The notes beneath the pieces are model-generated. The model saw only the letters and a program-made list of their open reading frames with translations. It searched no databases and had not been told where the DNA came from. Below, piece after piece: positions 1-6,424 of a DNA stretch of 38,472 nt. Position numbers and translations under genes: made by a program. Source of the stretch: Gammaproteobacteria bacterium (GTDB lineage Bacteria > Pseudomonadota > Gammaproteobacteria > JAPPPA01); NCBI GenBank assembly GCA_030425645.1, contig JAUHZK010000014.1, forward strand, positions 1 to 38,472, written 5' to 3'. Position 1 is the stretch's first letter. Each line of letters starts with the position of its first letter.

Positions 1-1
1 G

Positions 2-91
2 ACTCCAACCAAGCAGAAGAAAACTGTTGTCGAATATGGCGCACACATTCCAACCTTGGTGAATATGTCGGAAGATGGTCTATTAGACTAA
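2..91 (+). CDS. 3' end of an unidentified gene (partial)
   Basis: An open frame enters from the left edge and ends at TAA (89-91), giving about 29 C-terminal residues that finish in SEDGLLD. The composition looks protein-like (VVEYGAHIPTLV), but the piece is too short to assign to a family and could be chance. If real, its last 9 bases overlap the end of the convergent lipoprotein gene. No function can be given. Confidence 0.4.
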   Translation, partial: TPTKQKKTVVEYGAHIPTLVNMSEDGLLD

Positions 92-628
92 TTTTCGCTC
101 AATTCCAACCCTGTATTGCAAATAGCCTTTCTTTTCAACGTATTGGTTCGACATCCACTTGTATAGCTGTGGTACATCAACCATTGGTAACTTAATAGGC
201 AAGAACAGCGCGTTTTTACCTTGTACAGCTCTTCTTTTATACGGAGAGATCTCGATCAAATAATGATCCGATAGCTCCTCAACGGAAACTGTAGAGTAGT
301 AACTGACGCAAGACTTATATCGAGTTGAAGTGCTCGGGTGATAATCCCCCCGACAGGCTCGAGTTTCTAGTTCGGACTTAGGCTCATCAACAATGAAGTT
401 AACTGAATAGAATGTGTGCACACTACTAGCCCTAGAACGATTCTCGAAGTCGCCCAATGAAACGCCCTTAAACATTCCTGAATTATTTTCTAACGTTTTA
501 GGTACCTTAACTACGAACGGCGATGCCGTGATACTGCTTTCGCTCGGCGGAGCAGTCTGAAGAACTGCACACGCAGATATAGTCGTCGAAAAAATAATCG
601 TTACGGCTAATTTTATTATTTTGGTCAT
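83..628 (-). CDS. Small predicted lipoprotein, unknown function
   Basis: This 181-aa protein begins with a typical lipoprotein signal peptide: MTKIIK, a hydrophobic stretch, then lipobox ISAC with the acylated Cys at residue 20. The mature part has no domain I recognise. It contains two further Cys (in TRACRG and KSCVSYYS) that could form a disulfide, and ends in a basic segment (YRVGIERKLV). A good ribosome site (AAGGAACGAGG) lies just before the ATG, which supports this start. It is a single gene, convergent with a possible + strand gene at the left edge. It is expected in the periplasm, anchored to the inner or outer membrane; residue +2 is Ala rather than Asp, which in enterobacterial rules favours the outer membrane. 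Confidence 0.8.
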   Translation of the reverse strand: MTKIIKLAVTIIFSTTISACAVLQTAPPSESSITASPFVVKVPKTLENNSGMFKGVSLGDFENRSRASSVHTFYSVNFIVDEPKSELETRACRGDYHPSTSTRYKSCVSYYSTVSVEELSDHYLIEISPYKRRAVQGKNALFLPIKLPMVDVPQLYKWMSNQYVEKKGYLQYRVGIERKLV

Positions 629-657
629 CCTCGTTCCTTAAAGTGTGATTCGATAAA

Positions 658-682
658 AGGTCAAATAAGCACAACATGACCT
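658..682. promoter_or_regulatory. Inverted repeat AGGTCA-N13-TGACCT upstream of the lipoprotein gene
   Basis: Perfect 6-bp arms (658-663 and 677-682) separated by 13 bp lie 30-54 bp upstream of the lipoprotein start at 628, a usual place for an operator. No convincing -35/-10 pair was found with it. Arms of this size can arise by chance. The rest of the gap (683-919) holds no gene that I can support. Confidence 0.25.
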
Positions 683-761
683 GTGTCTGCTTATGAAGCA
701 TATTTCACTAAACACAAACCATAATCAACAATTAACATCATGAAAATCAGGCTCTTGGAAC

Positions 762-778
762 GCCTAGGTTTTCTAGGC
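762..778 (-). terminator. Weak hairpin, possible terminator of the protease unit
   Basis: GCCTAG (762-767) and CTAGGC (773-778) form a 6-bp stem with a 5-nt loop about 140 bp beyond the stop of the 920-1699 gene. There is no T tract directly after it on the minus strand, so a terminator role is weak. Confidence 0.2.
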
Positions 779-919
779 CCTTTCAACAGTCTGCCAATTC
801 TTACTTTATGCTCTGATTCTGTCCCGGCTTATGCTCCCGCGCGCACAACAACTAATGATCACGCTTAGCCTATTAGAAATACGTAGTCTTCGTTCTGCCA
901 TCCATGCCAGCATCACAAA

Positions 920-1699
920 TCATTCAGTAGCAAGCTCAGTAATCCAAGCAGAAACCTCGTTGGCGTGACGCCTCACGAGAGATGCGTCTTTCTCAACATA
1001 CCCATTTGAGCGTTCGGTTTTATCTAAGGCCATTGATAATTCAACTGAATATGAGTCGCCCTCCTCATACCGGAGCCCTTCGAGGGTTGAGTATAAGTTC
1101 GAGTCGTCTTGAGACACCAACCTCAACTTTAGAGGCGACCTTTTGAACTGAATACACTCAATGTCTTCGCTTTGAACAGACTCCAGCCCAAACAGCGAAA
1201 ACCGATCGCCTTGAAACACTAAAATTCCATCAGAGGCGCTTTTGTGCACCCCCAAAAGACCACTCAATCCAGCACGTAAAAAAATGAAGCGGTAGCCCGC
1301 ACCAGTCCAGTTGTTTGCCACCACCCAGGATACAACCAGAATCCACTTACGCACCTCGTCTGAATCTAGCTCGGTTGTTAATTCTTTGTTGACCTGCTTT
1401 AAAAATTCAAGCAAATCTGGGTTTTTAATGTGTTTTTCAAAAAAGGACTGTTCGTTGTTAGTCGGGTTCCAACCGCTATTTCCAAGCAACTTACCCAAGC
1501 GTATTGCTGCCTCAAAAAATTCCACAGACACGCCTTTATTCGGGCAAACGCTTGGCTCGTTCTTATCTGGTGCCAAGTTATCGATCAATGCCCGTTTCCA
1601 GTGAGCAATGTCCCTAGAGCGCTGTCTGACGTCGCTCACTACTTTAAGTAACGCCCAACCAACAAAACCGAGCACAAATATAGTTAACAAGATTTCCAT
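920..1699 (-). CDS. Unknown protein with one N-terminal membrane segment
   Basis: The 259-aa product starts with a hydrophobic helix (about residues 2-20, MEILLTIFVLGFVGWALLKV) followed at once by basic residues (RQRSRD). This fits a membrane anchor with the bulk of the protein in the cytoplasm. The remainder is mixed alpha/beta without a recognised domain; a second moderately hydrophobic stretch (ILVVSWVVANNW) is probably a buried helix. Its ATG overlaps the stop of the upstream protease gene in a TAATG junction, so the two are translationally coupled and probably functionally linked. It might be a membrane partner or immunity-like protein for the protease, but nothing in the sequence shows that. 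No family was recognised. Confidence 0.75.
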   Translation of the reverse strand: MEILLTIFVLGFVGWALLKVVSDVRQRSRDIAHWKRALIDNLAPDKNEPSVCPNKGVSVEFFEAAIRLGKLLGNSGWNPTNNEQSFFEKHIKNPDLLEFLKQVNKELTTELDSDEVRKWILVVSWVVANNWTGAGYRFIFLRAGLSGLLGVHKSASDGILVFQGDRFSLFGLESVQSEDIECIQFKRSPLKLRLVSQDDSNLYSTLEGLRYEEGDSYSVELSMALDKTERSNGYVEKDASLVRRHANEVSAWITELATE

Positions 1700-4131
1700 T
1701 ATCGGTTCCCCACAGTAAAGCGAAGAGTAGCTATGTCACCATTCACAGAAGCGGTAGCAGAACAATACTCAAAGCTTTCGCAGAAAGTACCGTTGTTATT
1801 CAGGTCAATAGCTACAAAGACACTGGTGATCGCTTCATCTGCATCGACGTTAGTAAATGTCACCTTCGTCAGTTCGCCAGATTTAACGTCATCGTAGTCA
1901 AAGACTTTCAGTACGCTTTGATTGTTATTACTACCGTTGACACCAACAAGCTTCAGTACGCCAACGTAAGAGGCTGCACTGTTGCTTATATCAGCAATCG
2001 CGCCACTGTGCAGAACGTCCATGGTTAGGCTGTCATCTGGCAGGGTGAAAGTAATTTCATTGGTGCCAAAATCTAAGGCCAATTCTGCTTTAGGTCGAAA
2101 ACGTGCATCAAAGGTCGACGCGGTAATGTTTTCTACCTGAACGAATTCGAGTGTGTCACCGGTGGTTGCTACGGTTAGCTGTTCAGTGGCAGTGCTTGCA
2201 TTATCCAAATGCACGGTCACCACGAAGTCACCTGTGCCGCTATGGCGGTATTGATATTGGTCAGCCGTTAAACGGAACGGGGTTGCGGCCATGCTCGCCG
2301 CCACACCTACCGCTGTATCCACTTTTAGCGCAGTAGCGCCAAGCCCTCCCACTTGAGGCTCATCGTTAAACAGCCCCTCATGTAATGCACGTTCGAACTC
2401 TCGGCCATTCATGGTCGGATATTCTTCTTTCATCAGCGCGACCAAACTCGCCACCAATGGCGCTGAATAGCTAGTGCCGCTGCGCGCTACATAGGTATCC
2501 CCATTATGGGCAGTCAGAATACGGTCGTTAACGTCGCTGGTGGCTGCACCACCAAAGGTACTGAGGTCTACAGCAGGGCCTCGCGCGGTGTAATTCGTCG
2601 CAACACCGGCCGCAGTCACAGCACCCACCGTTAGATAGCCCGCCTTTCGAGTAATTGGCATATCGTGGCGAGCCTCATTGTCATTACCGGCCCCCTGCAC
2701 AACAAACCCGCCGTTATCAATAAAAGACTCTAGCTTGGCCACAATCGATGCCGGGTAGCTTCGAGCCGTACTTTGCGATGAGCTGCCTGAGACAAACGAC
2801 ATGTTAATAACGTCGGCTTGAACCACGTCGATACAGCGCTCAATGGCCTCGTATATATGTTCGCCTAGAAGCCCCACGGCTTGAACAAAATGCAATTCAG
2901 CACCAAACGCAGCACCGGCCATGCCGGTATTATTATTGGTACCAGCACCGACTACGCTAGCCACTGATAGGCCGTGGAAACGGCTTTGATTAGTATCTAA
3001 CTCTGTAGAGTCATTCACCACATTCCACTGAGAAGCCAAGCGGCCAACCATGTCTTCATGATTAAAATCTCCACCTGTATCAATCACGCAAACTTTAGCG
3101 CCAACGCCTGTTGATGTCGTCCAAGCCGTTTGGAAATCAAGATTGCTGGAATCTAGGTAGTCCTGTTTATCTGCTTCAGGGTCATTAACCCCGGTGAGCG
3201 CTTGTGTGGAAACATCGTTAAATGACGCGGTGAGGTCTACAAAGCCGAACTCCACATCATTTGCCCATTTCACCAACGCCTCGGAGATCGCACGGTGAGC
3301 GTAATCGCCTACGGTGATTGGTTCACCATAACTGGCCAGAAGGTTTTGGAATAACTCAACTGGCACTTCAATGTAATTGGCGTTTTGATCGCTGTCGGTG
3401 AATCCTTCTGGAATAAAGGTCAACCCAACCCAACCGCCATTAGGGTCACGGGCAACTGCGGTAAACTCGATGTCTTGCTTTGGCTCTGTCTTGATTGAAT
3501 TTTGGCTGTTGCTTTTTGAAACCGTTTGGTTGCTGGCGGGAACCGGCACTGTATGACCAGCTCGGAAGGCGACTTCCGCGCCCAAAGTGCCTACTGGTTG
3601 CAAATCAAAAACCAAGGTCTCACCACCGCCGCTATGTGTGTAACGGTAAGTAGTTTGGCTGCCATCAATTCGCTGATTATCGCGAATAAATCCATCACTA
3701 CCAAACACCAGGATACGCAACGATGCTCCATCGCCCGTTGGCAGAATTCCAAACTCAACAAAATCACCATCAGCCAATTCAGCGCGCATTGACTTTACAT
3801 CATAGGTAATGTCGTTTCCGTCTCGAGATAGGCCTGACAACTCAATTAGATGGCCTTTAGAGATAGTGTAAGTACCAACTTCTTTTGGCTCTGACATGCC
3901 GCCGGCATCACTAAAATACGAACCCGTCGTATAGGCGCCGTTAAAGCCCGTGGCAATAGCGACTTCACCGCCTAGCTTATTAACAACTGGGGCCGGAGGA
4001 GGAGGAGGAGGGGTCCCACCACCCGAGCCACCACCAGAACCACCGGTGCTTCCGCCGCCACCGCCGCCACCGCCGCCACCGCAAGCAGAAATCGCAGACG
4101 CAACTAGGGCGTAAAATACATATTTGAGCAT
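1699..4131 (-). CDS. Subtilisin-like (peptidase S8) lipoprotein protease
   Basis: This 810-aa protein has a lipobox (ISAC, acylated Cys17), then a Gly-rich and Pro-rich linker (residues 17-47), an N-terminal domain (about 50-320), a peptidase S8 domain (about 335-605) and a beta-rich C-terminal region. The catalytic triad is visible: Asp351 in CVIDTGGDF, His386 in RFHGLSVAS and Ser554 in GTSYSAP, with the oxyanion Asn483 in AGNDN. All key residues are intact, so it should be active. It should be tethered to a membrane, with the flexible linker holding the catalytic domain away from the lipid. It is first in a two-gene unit with a TAATG junction to the next gene. A GGAG ribosome site precedes the ATG, and a predicted promoter lies at 4263-4291. 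Substrates are unknown. Confidence 0.92.
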   Translation of the reverse strand: MLKYVFYALVASAISACGGGGGGGGGGSTGGSGGGSGGGTPPPPPPAPVVNKLGGEVAIATGFNGAYTTGSYFSDAGGMSEPKEVGTYTISKGHLIELSGLSRDGNDITYDVKSMRAELADGDFVEFGILPTGDGASLRILVFGSDGFIRDNQRIDGSQTTYRYTHSGGGETLVFDLQPVGTLGAEVAFRAGHTVPVPASNQTVSKSNSQNSIKTEPKQDIEFTAVARDPNGGWVGLTFIPEGFTDSDQNANYIEVPVELFQNLLASYGEPITVGDYAHRAISEALVKWANDVEFGFVDLTASFNDVSTQALTGVNDPEADKQDYLDSSNLDFQTAWTTSTGVGAKVCVIDTGGDFNHEDMVGRLASQWNVVNDSTELDTNQSRFHGLSVASVVGAGTNNNTGMAGAAFGAELHFVQAVGLLGEHIYEAIERCIDVVQADVINMSFVSGSSSQSTARSYPASIVAKLESFIDNGGFVVQGAGNDNEARHDMPITRKAGYLTVGAVTAAGVATNYTARGPAVDLSTFGGAATSDVNDRILTAHNGDTYVARSGTSYSAPLVASLVALMKEEYPTMNGREFERALHEGLFNDEPQVGGLGATALKVDTAVGVAASMAATPFRLTADQYQYRHSGTGDFVVTVHLDNASTATEQLTVATTGDTLEFVQVENITASTFDARFRPKAELALDFGTNEITFTLPDDSLTMDVLHSGAIADISNSAASYVGVLKLVGVNGSNNNQSVLKVFDYDDVKSGELTKVTFTNVDADEAITSVFVAIDLNNNGTFCESFEYCSATASVNGDIATLRFTVGNR

Positions 4132-4229
4132 GTTTTATCTCCATCCAATCTAGATTTAAAACAGCAGGATCACTCTTCCGTTGATTCCCGCAAATGGACA
4201 TTTGTCGACTGGAGTTTGGCGATAGAATT

Positions 4230-4261
4230 TTTTGACCACTGAGCATGCCCGACGGTCAAAA
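4230..4261. promoter_or_regulatory. Nested palindrome at the protease transcription start (candidate operator)
   Basis: Perfect 8-bp arms TTTTGACC (4230-4237) and GGTCAAAA (4254-4261) flank a 16-bp spacer whose exact centre is the palindrome GCATGC (4243-4248), with 5 bp on each side. It lies directly downstream of the predicted -10 box and covers the expected start site, so a bound protein would block transcription. The regulator is not identifiable. Confidence 0.5.
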
Positions 4262-4262
4262 G

Positions 4263-4291
4263 ATTAGAATCGCGCTTCGCACTAATGACAA
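4263..4291 (-). promoter_or_regulatory. Predicted sigma70-type promoter for the protease unit
   Basis: On the minus strand TTGTCA (4291-4286, 5/6 to TTGACA) and TCTAAT (4268-4263, 5/6 to TATAAT) are separated by exactly 17 bp. Transcription would begin near 4256, leaving a leader of about 125 nt before the protease ATG. Confidence 0.6.
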
Positions 4292-4378
4292 AGCCAAATC
4301 GTATAAATTGGGATAAAACGTCGCTAAAGGAAATTAGCTAACAAGCTGAAACGCTTGAATGGCGGGACGTAGGGACTA

Positions 4379-4547
4379 ATAAGACCGATTAAAAATGATT
4401 AGTTACAACTAACCACTTAGTCTTATGAGCGTGGCGGCCGCGTGCCTCAAACCATGTTTGATGAGCTTGAACAAACGCGACAAGCGCTCCGATAGGTAAA
4501 CCTATTTCTGTACTGCAAACCCCGCTACTGCGGGGTTTGTTGTTTCT
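4379..4547 (+). ncRNA. Candidate structured small RNA or leader/attenuator
   Basis: In the largest gene-free gap, a run of stem-loops ends in a strong intrinsic terminator. The elements are: an outer stem ATAAGAC/GTCTTAT (4379-4385 with 4420-4426) enclosing TTAGTT-AC-AACTAA (4399-4412); TCAAAC-CAT-GTTTGA (4447-4461); GAGCTTG (4463-4469) pairing with CAAGCGCTC (4481-4489) with a bulge; ATAGG-TAAA-CCTAT (4492-4505); and the terminator (4516-4539). No + strand protein gene lies upstream for this terminator to serve. It may be a small RNA, or a leader controlling the DUF3307-gdhA unit that starts about 100 bp on. No convincing + strand promoter was found and it matches no RNA family I recognise. 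The 5' boundary is a guess. The rest of the gap (4292-4378 and 4548-4644) shows nothing certain. Confidence 0.45.
4516..4547 (+). terminator. Strong intrinsic terminator
   Basis: A perfect 10-bp stem CAAACCCCGC (4516-4525) / GCGGGGTTTG (4530-4539) with loop TACT is followed by a T-rich run (TTGTTTCT). The T-rich side shows it acts on + strand transcription. Confidence 0.8.
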
Positions 4548-4644
4548 GTACCCAACAAAAGTTAATGCCTTAACTATTTGCATTTACTGGATACATAGTC
4601 CATGTTTGCTTAGACATAAAAACGCAGCCAAGAATCCAATATAA

Positions 4645-5010
4645 ATGGACTTTAGCCATACCGCCTTAGAAGCGCTATTCCTATTACTTGCTGGTCATGC
4701 ACTGGCAGACTTTGGTCTCCAAACCGAGTTTGTCGCGCGCTTCAAAAGTCAGCAAATGCAATTCAAAGACAGCGTTACCAAACGCGGTGATTTGGTTTGG
4801 ATTCACATCTTGGCGGCGCACAGCCTGATTCATGGGCTGATGGTCTTTCTAATCCTACAAAATATTTGGCTCGCGATAGCTGAAACGGTGGTTCACGCCC
4901 TCATTGACCATGCCAAAAGCGCCGATCGTTTTGGCTTTCATACTGACCAGTTTCTCCACCTAGGCAGCAAGCTTGCGTGGTGGGTTATTTGGATAGTGAC
5001 ACTTAGCTAA
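4645..5010 (+). CDS. DUF3307 family integral membrane protein
   Basis: The 121-aa product begins with the pattern typical of DUF3307 (LLLAGHALADFGLQTEF, with His, Asp and Gln in the first helix) and has further hydrophobic segments around residues 48-68 (HILAAHSLIHGLMVFLIL) and near the C-terminus (LAWWVIWIVTLS). Conserved His in the membrane parts are seen (AGHALAD, AAHSLIHG, VVHALIDH). DUF3307 proteins are small inner-membrane proteins of unknown function. It ends 18 bp before gdhA and probably shares its transcript. The ribosome site before the ATG is poor. Confidence 0.82.
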   Translation: MDFSHTALEALFLLLAGHALADFGLQTEFVARFKSQQMQFKDSVTKRGDLVWIHILAAHSLIHGLMVFLILQNIWLAIAETVVHALIDHAKSADRFGFHTDQFLHLGSKLAWWVIWIVTLS

Positions 5011-5028
5011 CGCGCGGGAGACATCGCC

Positions 5029-6393
5029 ATGACATTAGCACTCACAGGACAAGCTGCAGAACATTACCAGCAATTTATGGAGGGGCTAGCACGGCGAAAC
5101 CCCGGTGAAGAGGAATACCACCAAGCGGTTGGCGAGGTAGCGCAAACCATTATTCCTTACATCATCGACAAACCCATTTACCAAGACGCACAAATTCTGG
5201 AGCGACTAACCGAGCCAGACCGAATCATTATCTTTCGTGTTTCTTGGGAAGACGATAACGGCAATGTGCGCGTCAATCGCGGCTACCGCATTCAGCACAG
5301 CAACGCCATTGGCCCATACAAAGGCGGGCTACGTTTCCACAAAGACGTCACGCTCTCTACCTTTAAATTTTTGGCCTTTGAGCAAACCTTTAAAAACAGC
5401 TTAACCAGCTTGCCAATGGGCTCAGCCAAGGGCGGCGCAGACTTTAACCCGAAAGGAAAATCAGACCGCGAAGTGATGCGTTTTTGCCAAGCGTTTATGA
5501 CCGAGCTGTCTAGACACATCGGCCACCAAACCGACGTACCGGCTGGCGACATTGGCGTGGGCGCCCGCGAGGTGTCTTACATGTTTGGGCAACACAAGCG
5601 CCTCTCAAACGAATTTACCGGCGTTCTGACCGGCAAAGGATTGGCATTTGGTGGTTCGCTCATTCGTACCGAGGCTACCGGCTACGGCGCGGTCTACATG
5701 CTGCAAGACATGCTGAAACACGCAGGCCAAGACGTTGAAGGCAAAACTGCCTGCGTTTCTGGCTCGGGCAACGTCGCCCAATATGCGGCTGAAAAGTTCA
5801 CCCAACTTGGCGGCAAAGTACTCACCCTTTCCGACTCAGGTGGGTTCATTCACGACCCGGATGGTATTGACGCAGAAAGGCTCGCACACATACAAGAGCT
5901 AAAAAACGTCAAGCGTGCGCGCATCAGCGAGTACGTCAAACAATATCCCAACGCGCATTACCACGAAGGCCTACGCCCTTGGGCCGTGCCTTGTGATGTC
6001 GCCCTGCCCTGCGCCACTCAAAATGAAATCTCGGCAGAAGAAGCCCAAACCTTACTGGACAACGGCTGCATGGCGGTTTCTGAAGGCGCTAACATGCCCA
6101 CGGTGCCAGACGGCATTAACAAGTTCTTAGATGCCAAAATTCTTTATGCGCCGTCTAAAGCAGCGAACGCTGGCGGCGTTGCCGTGTCAGGGCTGGAAAT
6201 GACCCAAAACAGCATGCGCCTGAGCTGGACACGTGACGAGCTGGATAACCGATTACGTGAAATCATGTCGGGCATTCACGCTCAATGTGTAGAACACGGC
6301 ACTGCAGACGGCCACGTAAACTATCTAAATGGCGCAAACATTGCAGGGTTTATAAAAGTGGCCGACGCCATGCTTGCCTACGGCGTGCTGTAA
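5029..6393 (+). CDS. gdhA: NADP-type glutamate dehydrogenase
   Basis: GdhA makes glutamate from 2-oxoglutarate and ammonium with NADPH, in the cytoplasm, usually as a homohexamer. At 454 aa it is close to the usual length of the hexameric NADP enzyme (about 447). Diagnostic parts are present: GGLRFHKDVTLSTFKFL and EQTFKNSLTSLPMGSAKGG with the substrate and catalytic lysines, PAGDIGVGAREV with the catalytic Asp, the nucleotide-binding SGSGNVAQYAAEK, and the C-terminal NGANIAGFIKVADAM. The enzyme often reads PMGGGKGGSDF where this one has PMGSAKGGADF, a mild variation beside the catalytic Lys. GGGAG precedes the ATG. It lies between a DUF3307 gene and the flavin/iron-sulfur fusion gene (31-bp gap) and may be cotranscribed with both. 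The terminator and hairpins upstream at 4379-4547 could be part of its control. Confidence 0.97.
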   Translation: MTLALTGQAAEHYQQFMEGLARRNPGEEEYHQAVGEVAQTIIPYIIDKPIYQDAQILERLTEPDRIIIFRVSWEDDNGNVRVNRGYRIQHSNAIGPYKGGLRFHKDVTLSTFKFLAFEQTFKNSLTSLPMGSAKGGADFNPKGKSDREVMRFCQAFMTELSRHIGHQTDVPAGDIGVGAREVSYMFGQHKRLSNEFTGVLTGKGLAFGGSLIRTEATGYGAVYMLQDMLKHAGQDVEGKTACVSGSGNVAQYAAEKFTQLGGKVLTLSDSGGFIHDPDGIDAERLAHIQELKNVKRARISEYVKQYPNAHYHEGLRPWAVPCDVALPCATQNEISAEEAQTLLDNGCMAVSEGANMPTVPDGINKFLDAKILYAPSKAANAGGVAVSGLEMTQNSMRLSWTRDELDNRLREIMSGIHAQCVEHGTADGHVNYLNGANIAGFIKVADAMLAYGVL

Positions 6394-6424
6394 CCCTTAT
6401 CTAGAAACCCTTTTTTCAAGACTT

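Noticed and set aside
4000-4085. Low-complexity GC-rich tract, possible repeat element
   Set aside because: It is simply the coding sequence for the Gly-rich and Pro-rich linker after the lipobox of the protease.
4436-4443. GCGGCCGC-type palindrome in the gap
   Set aside because: Too short to call a regulatory site; it may only form part of the candidate RNA structure.
4389-4583. 64-codon minus-strand open frame in the gene-free gap
   Set aside because: It has no ribosome site or recognised domain, and it lies across the terminator hairpin and the other stem-loops, so it is better explained as chance opposite a structured RNA.
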